This document shows, piece after piece, positions 47,500 to 59,004 of a DNA stretch of 64,000 nt (positions within the stretch are counted from its first letter, which is position 1; every line of letters begins with the position of its first letter). Source of the DNA: Sipunculus nudus (lineage: Eukaryota; Annelida; Sipuncula; Golfingiida; Sipunculidae); assembly GCA_026874595.1 (NCBI GenBank), contig CM049314.1, positions 73,612,300-73,676,299 on the forward strand, written 5' to 3'. A program made the position numbers and the translations under genes. The notes under the pieces are model-generated. The model did not search any database. It was not told where the DNA came from and was given only the letters and a program-made list of their open reading frames with translations.

Positions 47500-50400
47500 A
47501 AATCAGACCAACCAGAGGGGATGTCACAGGTTTAAAAAGGGTGCACTATATACGGCACCCGCGCTGTCGTTTGTCTGATTCTTGGCCCGGTGCTAGAACC
47601 GGTGAAATCAGACCAACCAGAGGGGATGTCACAGGTTTAAAAAGGGTGCACTATATACGGCACCCGCTGTTGTTTGTCTGATTCTTGGCTCGGTGCTAGA
47701 ACCGGTGAAATCAGACCAACCAGAGGGGATGTCACAGGTTTAAAAAGGGTGCACTATATACCCCACCCGCTGTCGTTTGTCTGATTCTTGGCCCGGTGCT
47801 AGAAATGGTGAAATCAGACCAACCAGAGGGGATGTCACAGGTTTAAAAAGGGTGCACTATATACGGCACCCGCTGTCGTTTGTCTGATTCTTGGCCCGGT
47901 GCTAGAACCGGTGAAATCAGACCAACCAGAGGGGATGTCACAGGTTTAAAAAGGGTGCACTATATACGGCACCCGCGCTGTCGTTTGTCTGACTCTTGGC
48001 CCGGTGCTAGAACCGGTGAAATCAGACCAACCAGAGGGGTTGTCACAGGTTTAAAAAGGGTGCACTATATACGGCACCCGCTGTCGTTTGTCTGACTCTT
48101 GGCCCGGTGCTAGAACCGGTGAAATCAGACCAACCAGAGGGGATGTCACAGGTTTAAAAAGGGTGCACTATATACGGCACCCGCTGTCGTTTGTGTGACT
48201 CTTGGCCCGGTGCTATAAATGGTGAAATCAGACCAACCAGAGGGGATGTCACAGGTTTAAAAAGGGTGCACTATATACGGCACCCGCTGTCGTTTGTCTG
48301 ACTCTTGGCCCGGTGCTAGAACCGGTGAAATCAGACCAACCCGAAGGCATGTCACAGGTTTAAAAAGGGTGCACTATATACGGCACCCGCGCTGTCGTTT
48401 GTCTGACTCTTGGCCCGGTGCTAGAACCGGTGTAATTAGACCAACCAGAGGGGATGTCACAGGTTTAAAAAGGGTGCACTATATACGGCACCCGCGCTGT
48501 CGTTTGTCTGACTCTTGGCCCGGTGCTAGAACCGGTGTAATCAGACCAACCAGAGGGGATGTCACAGATTTAAAAAGGGTGCACTATATACGGCACCCGC
48601 GCTGTAGTTTGTCTGACTCTTGGCCCGGTGCTAGAACCGGTGAAATCAGACCAACCAGAGGGGATGTCACAGGTTTAAAAAGGGTGCACTATATACGGTA
48701 CCCGCTGTCGTTTGTCTGACTCTTGGCCCGGTGCTAGAACCGGTGAAATCAGACCAACCAGAGGGGAAGTCACAGGTTTAAAAAGGGTGCACTATATACG
48801 GTACCCGCTGTCGTTTGTCTGACTCTTGGCCCGGTGCTAGAACCGGTGAAATCAGACCAACCAGAGGGGATGTCACAGGTTTAAAAAGGGTGCACTATAT
48901 ACGGTACCCGCTGTCGTTTGTCTGACTCTTGGCCCGGTGCTAGAACCGGTGAAATCAGACCAACCAGAGGGGATGTCACAGGTTTAAAAAGGGTGCACTA
49001 TATACGGTACCCGCTGTCGTTTGTCTGACTCTTGGCCCGGTGCTAGAACCGATGAAATCAGACCAACCAGAGGGGTTGTCACAGGTTTAAAAAGGGTGCA
49101 CTATATACGGCACCCGCTGTCGTTTGTCTGACTCTTGGCCCGGTGCTAGAACCGGTGAAATCAGACCAACCAGAGGGGATGTCACAGGTTTAAAAAGGGT
49201 GCACTATATACGGCACCCGCTGTCGTTTGTCTGACTCTTGGCCCGGTGCTAGAAATAGTGAAATCAGACCAACCAGAGGGGATGTCACAGGTTTAAAAAG
49301 GGTGCACTATATACGGCACCCGCTGTCGTTTGTCTGACTCTTGGCCCGGTGCTTGAAATGGTGAAATCAGACCAACCAGAGGGGATGTCACAGGTTCAAA
49401 AGCGGTGCACTATATACGGCACCCACTGTCGTTTGTCTGACTCTTGGCCCGGTGCTAGAAATGGTGAAATCAGACCAACCAGAGGGGATGTCACAGGTTT
49501 AAAAAGGGTGCACTATATACGGCACCCGCTGTCGTTTGTGTGACTCTTGGCCCGGTGCTATAAATGGTGAAATCAGACCAACCAGAGGGGATGTCACAGG
49601 TTTAAAAAGGGTGCACGATATACGGCACCCGCTGTCGTTTGTCTGACTCTTTCCCCGGTGCTAGAACCGGTGTAATCAGACCAACCAGAAGGGATGTCAC
49701 AGGTTTAAAAAGGGTGCACTATATACGGCACCCGCGCTGTCGTTTGTCTGACTCTTGGCCCGGTGCTAGAACCGGTGTAATTAGACCAACCAGAGGGGAT
49801 GTCACAGGTTTAAAAAGGGTGCACTATATACGGCACCCGCGCTGTCGTTTGTCTGACTCTTGGCCCGGTGCTAGAACCGGTGTAATTAGACCAACCAGAG
49901 GGGATGTCACAGGTTTAAAAAGGGTGCACTATATACGGCACCCGCGCTGTCGTTTGTCTGACTCTTGGCCCGGTGCTAGAACCGGTGTAATCAGACCAAC
50001 CAGAGGGGATGTCACAGGTTTAAAAAGGGTGCACTATATACGGCACCCGCGCTGTAGTTTGTCTGACTCTTGGCCCGGTGCTAGAACCGGTGAAATCAGA
50101 CCAACCAGAGGGGATGTCACAGGTTTAAAAAGGGTGCACTATATACGGTACCCGCTGTCGTTTGTCTGACTCTTGGCCCGGTGCTAGAACCGGTGAAATC
50201 AGACCAACCAGAGGGGATGTCACAGGTTTAAAAAGGGTGCACTATATACGGTACCCGCTGTCGTTTGTCTGACTCTTGGCCCGGTGCTAGAACCGGTGAA
50301 ATCAGACCAACCAGAGGGGATGTCACAGGTTTAAAAAGGGTGCACTATATACGGTACCCGCTGTCGTTTGTCTGACTCTTGGCCCGGTGCTAGAACCGGT

Positions 50401-51300
50401 GAAATCAGACCAACCAGAGGGGATTTCACAGGTTTAAAAAGGGTGCACTATATACGGTACCCGCTGTCGTTTGTCTGACTCTTGGCCCGGTGCTAGAACC
50501 GGTGAAATCAGACCAACCAGAGGGGATGTCACAGGTTTAAAAAGGGTGCACTATATACGGTACCCGCTGTCGTTTGTCTGACTCTTGGCCCGGTGCTAGA
50601 ACCGGTGAAATCAGACCAACCAGAGGGGATGTCACAGGTTTAAAAAGGGTGCACTATATACGGTACCCGCTGTCGTTTGTCTGACTCTTGGCCCGGTGCT
50701 AGAACCGGTGAAATCAGACCAACCAGAGGGGATGTCACAGGTTTAAAAAGGGTGCACTATATACGGTACCCGCTGTCGTTTGTCTGATTCTTGGCCCGGT
50801 GCTAGAACCGGTGAAATCAGACCAACCAGAGGGGATGTCACAGGTTTAAAAAGGGTGCACTATATACGGTACCCGCTGTCGTTTGTCTGACTCTTGGCCC
50901 GGTGCTAGAACCAGTAAAATCAGACCAACCAGAGGGGATGTCACAGGTTTAAAAAGGGTGCACTATATACGGTACCCGCTGTCGTTTGTCTGATTCTTGG
51001 CCCGGTGCTAGAACCGGTGAAATCAGACCAACCAGAGGGGATGTCACAGGTTTAAAAAGGGTGCACTATATACGGTACCCGCTGTCGTTTGTCTGATTCT
51101 TGGCCCGGTGCTAGAACCGGTGTAATCAGACCAACCAGAGGGGATGTCACAGGTTTAAAAAGGGTGCACTATATACGGTACCCGCTGTCGTTTGTCTGAT
51201 TCTTGGCCCGGTGCTAGAACTCGTGAAATCAGACCAACCAGAGAGGATGTCACAGGTTTAAATAGGGTGCACTATATACGGTACCCGCTGTCGTTTGTCT
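47500..51300 (+). repeat. Variant-rich satellite block (CACCCG units, 105-bp units)
   Basis: Units with GGCACCC instead of GGTACCC, GAAATGGTG and TATAAATGG variants, and nine of the ten 105-bp units cluster here. Within it 48190-48700 recurs at 49535-50150, with one extra 105-bp unit in the second copy (offset 1,345 at the left, 1,450 at the right). Confidence 0.85.
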
Positions 51301-51349
51301 GACTCTTGGCCCGGTGCTAGAACCGGTGAAATCAGACCAACCAGAGGGG

Positions 51350-52180
51350 ATGTCACAGGTTTAAAAAGGGTGCACTATATACGGTACCCGCTGTCGTTTG
51401 TCTGACTCTTGGCCCGGTGCTAGAACCGGTGAAATCAGACCAACCAAAGGGGATGTCACAGGTTTAAAAAGGGTGCACTATATACGGTACCCGCTGTCGT
51501 TTGTCTGACTCTTGGCCCGGTGCTAGAACCGGTGAAATCAGACCAACCAGAGGGGATGTCACAGGTTTAAAAAGGGTGCACTATATACGGTACCCGCTGT
51601 CGTTTGTCTGACTCTTGGCCCGGTGCTAGAACCGGTGAAATCAGACCAACCAGAGGGGATGTCACAGGTTTAAAAAGGGTGCACTATATACGGTACCCGC
51701 TGTCGTTTGTCTGACTCTTGGCCCGGTGCTAGAACCGGTGAAATCAGACCAACCAGTGGGGATGTCACAGGTTTAAAAAGGGTGCACTATATACGGTACC
51801 CGCTGTCGTTTGTCTGACTCTTGGCCCGGTGCTAGAACCGGTGAAATCAGACCAACCAGAGGGGATGTCACAGGTTTAAAAAGGGTGCACTATATACGGT
51901 ACCCGCTGTCGTTTGTCTGACTCTTGGCCCGGTGCTAGAACCGGTGAAATCAGACCAACCAGAGGGGATGTCACAGGTTTAAAAAGGGTGCACTATATAC
52001 GGTACCCGCTGTCGTTTGTCTGACTCTTGGCCCGGTGCTAGAACCGGTGAAATCAGACCAACCAGAGGGGATGTCACAGGTTTAAAAAGGGTGCACTATA
52101 TACGGTACCCGCTGTCGTTTGTCTGACTCTTGGCCCGGTGCTAGAACCGGTGAAATCAGACCAACCAGAGGGGATGTCAC
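51350..52180 (+). repeat. Higher-order repeat, partial copy before copy 2
   Basis: CAAAGG at 51446 and CAGTGGGG at 51757 are each 2,474 bp before the same variants in copy 2. Variants further left are absent, so this copy is truncated. Confidence 0.8.
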
Positions 52181-54654
52181 TGGTTTAAAAAGGGTGCACT
52201 ATATACGGTACCCGCTGTCGTTTGTCTGACTCTTGGCCCGGTGCTAGAACCGGTGAAATCAGACCAACCAGAGGGGATGTCACAGGTTTAAAAAGGGTGC
52301 ACTATATACGGTACCCGCTGTCGTTTGTCTGACTCTTGGCCCGGTGCTAGAACCGGTGAAATCAGACCAACCAGAGGGGATGTCACAGGTTTAAAAAGGG
52401 TGCACTATATACGGTACCCGCTGTCGTTTGTCTGACTCTTGGCCCGGTGCTAGAACCGGTGAAATCAGATCAACCAGAAGGGATGTCACAGGTTTAAAAA
52501 GGGTGCACTATATACGGTACCCGCTGTCGTTTGTCTGACTCTTGGCCCGGTGCTAGAACCGGTGAAATCAGACCAACCAGAGGGGATGTCACAGGTTTAA
52601 AAAGGGTGCACTATATACGGTACCCGCTGTCGTTTGTCTGAATCTTGGCCCGGTGCTAGAACCGGTGAAATCAGACCAACCAGAGGGGATGTCACAGGTT
52701 TAAAAAGGGTGCACTATATACGGTACCCGCTGTCGTTTGTCTGACTCTTGGCCCGGTGCTAGAACCGGTGAAATCAGACCAACCAGAGGGGATGTCACAG
52801 GTTTAAAAAGGGTGCACTATATACGGTACCCGATGTCGTTTGTCTGACTCTTGGCCCGGTGCTAGAACCGGTGAAATCAGACCAACCAGAGGGGATGTCA
52901 CAGGTTTAAAAAGGGTGCACTATATACGGTACCCGCTGTCGTTTGTCTGACTCTTGGCCCGGTGCTAGAACCGGTGAAATCAGACCAACCAGAGGGGATG
53001 TCACAGGTTTAAAAAGGGTGCACTATATACGGTACCCGCTGTCGTTTGTCTGACTCTTGGCCCGGTGCTAGAACCGGTGAAATCAGACCAACCAGAGGGG
53101 ATGTCACAGGTTTAAAAAGGGTGCACTATATACAGTACCCGCTGTCGTTTGTCTGATTCTTGGCCCGGTGCTAGAACCGGTGAAATCAGACCAACCAGAG
53201 GGGATGTCACAGGTTTAAAAAGGGTGCACTATATACGGTACCCGCTGTCGTTTGTCTGACTCTTGGCCCCGGTGCTAGAACCGGTGAAATCAGACCAACC
53301 AGAGGGGATGTCACAGGTTTAAAAAGGGTGCACTATATACGGTACCTGCTATCGTTTGTCTGACTCTTGGCCCCGGTGCTAGAACCGGTGAAATCAGACC
53401 AACCAGAGGGGATGTCACAGGTTTAAAAAGGGTGCACTATATACGGTACCCGCTGTCGTTTGTCTGACTCTTGGCCCGGTGCTAGAACCGGTGAAATCAG
53501 ATCAACCAGAGGGGATGTCACAGGTTTAAAAAGGGTGCACTATATACGGTACCCGCTGTCGTTTGTCTGACTCTTGGCCCGGTGCTAGAACCGGTGAAAT
53601 CAGACCAACCAGAGGGGATGTCACAGGTTTAAAAAGGGTGCACTATATACGGTACCCGCTGTCGTTTGTCTGAATCTTGGCCCGGTGCTAGAACCGGTGA
53701 AATCAGACCAACCAGAGGGGATGTCACAGGTTTAAAAAGGGTGCACTATATACGGTACCCGCTGTCGTTTGTCTGACTCTTGGCCCGGTGCTAGAACCGG
53801 TGAAATCAGACCAACCAGAGGGGATGTCACAGGTTTAAAAAGGGTGCACTATATACGGTACCCGCTGTCGTTTGTCTGACTCTTGGCCCGGTGCTAGAAC
53901 CGGTGAAATCAGACCAACCAAAGGGGATGTCACAGGTTTAAAAAGGGTGCACTATATACGGTACCCGCTGTCGTTTGTCTGACTCTTGGCCCGGTGCTAG
54001 AACCGGTGAAATCAGACCAACCAGAGGGGATGTCACAGGTTTAAAAAGGGTGCACTATATACGGTACCCGCTGTCGTTTGTCTGACTCTTGGCCCGGTGC
54101 TAGAACCGGTGAAATCAGACCAACCAGAGGGGATGTCACAGGTTTAAAAAGGGTGCACTATATACGGTACCCGCTGTCGTTTGTCTGACTCTTGGCCCGG
54201 TGCTAGAACCGGTGAAATCAGACCAACCAGTGGGGATGTCACAGGTTTAAAAAGGGTGCACTATATACGGTACCCGCTGTCGTTTGTCTGACTCTTGGCC
54301 CGGTGCTAGAACCGGTGAAATCAGACCAACCAGAGGGGATGTCACAGGTTTAAAAAGGGTGCACTATATACGGTACCCGCTGTCGTTTGTCTGACTCTTG
54401 GCCCGGTGCTAGAACCGGTGAAATCAGACCAACCAGAGGGGATGTCACAGGTTTAAAAAGGGTGCACTATATACGGTACCCGCTGTCGTTTGTCTGACTC
54501 TTGGCCCGGTGCTAGAACCGGTGAAATCAGACCAACCAGAGGGGATGTCACAGGTTTAAAAAGGGTGCACTATATACGGTACCCGCTGTCGTTTGTCTGA
54601 CTCTTGGCCCGGTGCTAGAACCGGTGAAATCAGACCAACCAGAGGGGATGTCAC
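52181..54654 (+). repeat. Higher-order repeat, copy 2 (24 units, 2,474 bp)
   Basis: Starts at the TCACTGG variant at 52181; the same variant opens the next copy at 54655. Internal variants match copy 1 at +7,642. Confidence 0.9.
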
Positions 54655-55520
54655 TGGTTTAAAAAGGGTGCACTATATACGGTACCCGCTGTCGTTTGTC
54701 TGTCTCTTGGCCCGGTGCTAGAACCGGTGAAATCAGACCAACCAGAGGGGATGTCACAGGTTTAAAAAGGGTGCACTATATACGGTACCCGCTGTCGTTT
54801 GTCTGACTCTTGGCCCGGTGCTAGAACCTGTGAAATCAGACCAACCAGAGGGGATGTCACAGGTTTAAAAAGGGTGCACTATATACGGTACCCGCTGTCG
54901 TTTGTCTGACTCTTGGCCCGGTGCTAGAACCGGTGAAATCAGATCAACCAGAGGGGATGTCACAGGTTTAAAAAGGGTGCACTATATACGGTACCCGCTG
55001 TCGTTTGTCTGACTCTTGGCCCGGTGCTAGAACCGGTGAAATCAGACCAACCAGAGGGGATGTCACAGGTTTAAAAAGGGTGCACTATATACGGTACCCG
55101 CTGTCGTTTGTCTGAATCTTGGCCCGGTGCTAGAACCGGTGAAATCAGACCAACCAGACGGGATGTCACAGGTTTAAAAAGGGTGCACTATATACGGTAC
55201 CCGCTGTCGTTTGTCTGACTCTTGGCCCGGTGCTAGAACCGGTGAAATCAGACCAACCAGAGGGGATGTCACAGGTTTAAAAAGGGTGCACTATATACGG
55301 TACCCGATGTCGTTTGTCTGACTCTTGGCCCGGTGCTAGAACCGGTGAAATCAGACCAACCAGAGGGGATGTCACAGGTTTAAAAACGGTGCACTATATA
55401 CGGTACCCGCTGTCGTTTGTCTGACTCTTGGCCCGGTGCTAGAACCGGTGAAATCAGACCAACCAGAGGGGATGTCACAGGTTTAAAAAGGGTGCACTAT
55501 ATACGGTACCCGCTGTCGTT
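54655..55520 (+). repeat. Higher-order repeat, partial copy 3
   Basis: TCACTGG 54655, CCTGTG 54827, TCTGAATC 55111 and CCCGATG 55306 are all exactly 10,116 bp from their partners in copy 1. After about 55520 the array changes to GGCA-type units. Confidence 0.88.
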
Positions 55521-55800
55521 TGTCTGACTCTTGGCCCGGTGCTAGAACCGGTGAAATCAGACCAACCAGAGGGGATGTCACAGGTTTAAAAAGGGTGCAC
55601 TATATACGGCAGCCGCGCTGTCGTTTGTCTGATTCTTGGCCCGGTGCTAGAACCGGTGAAATCAGACCAACCAGAGGGAATGTCACAGGTTTAAAAAGGG
55701 TGCACTAAATACGGCACCCGCTATCGTTTGTCTGATTCTTGGCCCGGTGCTAGAACCGGTGAAATCAGACCAACCAGAGGGGATGTCACAGGTTTAACAT

Positions 55801-56135
55801 TGAGGCACAATATGGTACCACGCTCTCGTTGATCTGAGTATCAGTCTTTGCTCTGTCCCAGCATGCACTGCTGCTGGAACCAAGGGTATCTGCTATACAA
55901 AGAAGCGGTTAAAACAAAGAATATCTGGGATATTTACAGGAGCGTATTTGATCAGTGGTTTGCGAGGTCTTAATTTACAAAATTCTGAATTATACCACGC
56001 TCTCATTGGTCTGATTATCAGTATTGCTCTATACAAAGCAGCGGTTATAGCAAAGGAGATCTGGGATAATTACAGTGTATACGTGAGGAGCATATTTGAT
56101 CAATGGTTTGTGACGTCTTGATTTGCAAAAAAAAA
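55801..56135. repeat. Diverged right flank of the satellite, two related copies
   Basis: Copies at about 55820-55985 and 55990-56130 share ACCACGCTCTC(G/A)TTG, TCTGA(G/T)TATCAGT, ATACAAAG(A/C)AGCGGTTA, ATCTGGGATA and GAGC(G/A)TATTTGATCA. The CGCTCTCGTTGATCT word also occurs at the left edge (44182), so the same sequence flanks both sides of the array. Confidence 0.75.
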
Positions 56136-56424
56136 AAAATGTTCACATCTCCAACCACATGCAGTAAAAGAACATTTAAAAGCTTCTGACTGGATGTTGA
56201 GTTTAAAAAAAATTCTAAAAAATATTGAGGCTGCTGACCGTTGACATGTCACGTGCCGGGATTCATAGATTCAGAAGAAACAGAAGGTTGCAAAATATAA
56301 ATGTTGGTTTTTGTTATGTAGTTTTACATCTAATCTTAGGCCTTTGTCCCTTGATCAGCTTTAGTGTCTAATGTGTGATGATATTTCAGTTAAAGTGATA
56401 ATTGCTTAATTTCAATCAGAAGCG

Positions 56425-56600
56425 GATCCAAGGGGGGGGGGGGGGTTCCTTTTTTTCACCCGAAGTAACCTTTTTAACATGGTTTTAGACGATAGACCCC
56501 CCCCCCCCCTTTTCTGGACCTGATGACCTTTTTTTAGGATTTTCATTAATCCTCCTGGGTTGAACTCCCCCTTTTCCTAAATCCTGGATCCGCCCCTGTC
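56425..56600. mobile_element. GCGGATCCA-ended MITE
   Basis: Ends AAGCGGATCCAAGG and CCTGGATCCGCCCC are inverted repeats. The interior has G14 and C13 runs and CCCCCTTTTCCTAAATCC. Same family as 18428-18635. Confidence 0.8.
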
Positions 56601-56791
56601 AATGTAAACCTTACCGTGAAACAAATATAATCACAATGCACATGGTATTTGATAAGGTATTACGTAATTGTACAAAAACAAATTATCAGATGTCTGGAGA
56701 ATCATTTACATTGTAATTGCATGAGACATAAAGAGAAATTTATAAATGTCACTGTAAAAGAAATACCCAATAAATATTAAAAATAAAATAC

Positions 56792-57670
56792 CTAATATTT
56801 AACAAACACGGCGATAGTATCAGCGCTGTTTGTCAGGGTAGAATCACTGAAGATCACTGGTTTTCCTGTCTTTGAGTAAACGAAAGCGGGCCAGGCACCA
56901 GCGCGTGGATTTCCATAACGACAGTCATCATCACCATCGGCGACAAACATCCATCCGATGTCTCCCGGGCAGCCGTTATATTGCAAGTAGATATGAAATA
57001 TCCGACCGAAACGTCCAAGCAAGAAAATATTTCTGAAACATTCAGGTCCATTACACATTTTCATTGTACTTTCAATGTCTCTAAATGTACCCGATTCATA
57101 CCTCTCGAGCTTAAACCAGCTATGTTTGTCACTTCCTGTTCCGTTAAAGTTCAGATGAACAACCTCCCTGCCATCCTTGTACAACGCCAACTTGACCTCC
57201 GATGGGTTTAGAGATTCCCATATGTCTATAAGTCCGCTCTTGTAGTGACTTGACGCCGGGGCTGCAGGGTTATGCGGGTCGCCATCCCAAGAAGTTAGGT
57301 TGGTAGCACCTGGCTTCGTCCACAAGCAAGTTATATTTTGAGAAATACCAGCCGTGGCGTGAAACACTAGATACCACCCACAGGGCGGGTTCATAGCTAT
57401 GTACAAGTCAGTGTGTGCAGAACTCACGAAAGACCCGTCATTCTCACCCTCCTTGTAAAGGCGGCATATGTTTTCTTCAGAAAGCCACTCTAACGAATTA
57501 CATCTTTGTTCCTTGGCGCAAAAGGAAAAGCAATACAACAAGGAAGCTTTTGTTGTTAAGAGAGGAGGAGCTCCAGACAATCTCGAATGAGGAAAATGTT
57601 TGAATTTCTTAGCTTTGACGGAACTTCCAATCAGCAACAGAATAACAGTTGAACAGATTATCCGCTGCAT
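56792..57670 (-). CDS. Secreted PAN/Apple-like protein, paralogue C
   Basis: A 292-residue distant copy of the tandem pair. The only upstream in-frame start-like codon is TTG (57763), so ATG 57670 is the start; it has G at -3 and gives a good signal peptide (core STVILLLIG, ending VKA). The PAN-like module keeps its four cysteines (YCFSFC, CNSLEW, ICRLYKEG). The C-terminal domain keeps landmarks (GWYLVFHATAGISQ, YNGCPGDIGWMFV, ADTIAVFVKY) but differs from A and B at roughly 40% of positions and is about ten residues shorter. The segment ICRLYKEGENDGSFVSSAHT through GISQ is identical to A, and nearly so at the DNA level, unlike the rest. It has its own upstream flank, not shared with units A and B. 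Probably functional. Confidence 0.85.
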   Translation of the reverse strand: MQRIICSTVILLLIGSSVKAKKFKHFPHSRLSGAPPLLTTKASLLYCFSFCAKEQRCNSLEWLSEENICRLYKEGENDGSFVSSAHTDLYIAMNPPCGWYLVFHATAGISQNITCLWTKPGATNLTSWDGDPHNPAAPASSHYKSGLIDIWESLNPSEVKLALYKDGREVVHLNFNGTGSDKHSWFKLERYESGTFRDIESTMKMCNGPECFRNIFLLGRFGRIFHIYLQYNGCPGDIGWMFVADGDDDCRYGNPRAGAWPAFVYSKTGKPVIFSDSTLTNSADTIAVFVKY

Positions 57671-57769
57671 GACTGGTCTATCTTTCTCTTTGGTCCCAGG
57701 AGGTCTCTGGTTGTATAAGAGCAGCAGACAATATCCTGCATGCGGCGTGTGATCCCTTATCAATTCAAA

Positions 57770-58200
57770 AGGAATATCAGTTTAAAATACCCGATGTTCT
57801 CACGGCAAGCCCACTTTCTCCTTGCTCTCCCAGATATTGTCTATATCCCGTCTCTCCTATATTGACATGGCAGACTGAGCCGCAATCAGCACTTGAACGT
57901 TTGTACGGATAAAATGCAAGCGTAGCCTCGATCTCTATATATTTTTATCGAGGTTACTCTGTATGGCTAGAAGGCGTGGTATAAATTAGCATACAATAAA
58001 ATTTTTTTTTCTGAACCTGTTGTAACTTGTTAAATACAGTATAGTGACAAATGTCGTACAACATATGTTTCCTATACGCGATATACGTTATTTTCTTCAG
58101 CAGGCGTTAGGCTATCGTATGTATACGATTTTGAAACTTGTATGTTGCATGGCAACCAGAATGTTCAACTGATCGAGGACAATATTCAAATCAGTTGTAT
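57770..58200. other. Upstream flank of gene C, no other gene seen
   Basis: Probably holds the promoter and any 5' noncoding exon of gene C. No clear TATA box at a plausible spacing can be picked out. Confidence 0.35.
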
Positions 58201-58204
58201 GCCA

Positions 58205-58385
58205 GTATACAACTGAAAACGAGGCACGGCCTGTCCGTTATCATGCAAGCAGAGGCCAGCTTGCGTTTTGGTGGACCGTGAAAAATCCCACGTACGTCTC
58301 CTCGGCTGATACTCGAACTCATGTTGACTCTGTGCTCTATAGAGTTAGCGACAGCTTGTCACCCCAAACGTCGATTTAAGATGAA
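58205..58385 (-). repeat. tRNA-headed SINE copy
   Basis: On the minus strand: CTATAGAGCACAGAGTCAAC and GAGTTCGAGTATCAGCC (B-box-like), then GGGATTTTTCACGGTCCACC, GCAAGCTGGCCTCTGC and GGACAGGCCGTGCCTC. Confidence 0.65.
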
Positions 58386-58389
58386 CTGA

Positions 58390-58685
58390 AGACGTCCAGG
58401 CCCTATCAGTTTATTTCCGAAGGCCTGAGTGGCATGAATGTTGTCATTGCTACTATAGAGTCCGTGCACTGGCCATGCAGATCACAGACGCCGGTAAAGT
58501 TTAATATGAGGCTGTGACACATCAATTTTTTTACCGGGAGGATTACATTTAAATGATGATATTTTGCACGTTATAAACGTACATACAAATTTTTACCATT
58601 ACAAAAATCAGCATGATACAAACAACTGAATGTTTGGACTCTCTATTTAATATCCAAATGTTGAAGAAATATCATTATTATAGCC
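58390..58685. other. No gene recognised
   Basis: Short spacer between two repeats. Confidence 0.4.
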
Positions 58686-58689
58686 GGCC

Positions 58690-59000
58690 ACAAGTGAACC
58701 CCAAGTCCCTGAAGTTTGACTACGTTTTGCAAAGACATATAAGAGAACAGTATTTGAGAAACAAAAAAAATCCTCATATTTTTTTTTGCGAAAGGTAGCT
58801 TAAAATGTCTTATTTACATTGCATTTTTAAATTTGTTCTAAATATAGAGATCCCCTCCCATTCTCTCCTCCGTGTACCTGTTTTTAACTTGACAAAAAGG
58901 CTCTATAATTTATTCATATATTTAGGTGAAATAAAAAAAAACATTTTTTAAAGGTTGAAAATATATAACGTAGTAATAAAAATAATATATATATTTATAT
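58690..59000. repeat. Dispersed repeat, copy 2
   Basis: Aligns with 9090-9440: GAAGTTTGACTACGTTTTGC, AAAGACATATAAGAGAACAG, AATCCTCATATTTTT, CTTAAAATGTC, CCGTGTACCTGTTTTTAACT, and an AT-rich tail. Confidence 0.75.
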
Positions 59001-59004
59001 AAAG

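Larger units (their letters stand above)
44180..55800 (+). repeat. 103-bp satellite array, about 112 units (11.6 kb)
   Basis: The unit runs GTCGTTTGTCTGACTCTTGG, CCCGGTGCTAGAACCGGTG, AAATCAGACCAACCAGAGGG, GATGTCACAGGTTTAAAAAG, GGTGCACTATATACGGTACC, CGCT. Most units are 103 bp. Ten are 105 bp (extra GC in CACCCGCGCTG) and four are 104 bp (GGCCCCGG). Units in the middle are nearly identical, while the first (44180-44270) and last (from about 55790) are clearly diverged, as expected if recombination homogenises the centre. It is GC-richer than both flanks. Open frames in it are repeat-derived. Confidence 0.98.

Noticed and set aside
47466-50169. Five plus-strand open frames with a repeated SDSWPGARTG motif (also 55520-55708)
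   Set aside because: They are translations of the 103/105-bp satellite; length depends only on runs of 105-bp units.
44180-55800. CRISPR array
   Set aside because: The units are contiguous with no unique spacers and the context is eukaryotic.
57671-57763. N-terminal extension of gene C
   Set aside because: It would start at TTG and place 31 residues ahead of a clean signal peptide; ATG 57670 is preferred.
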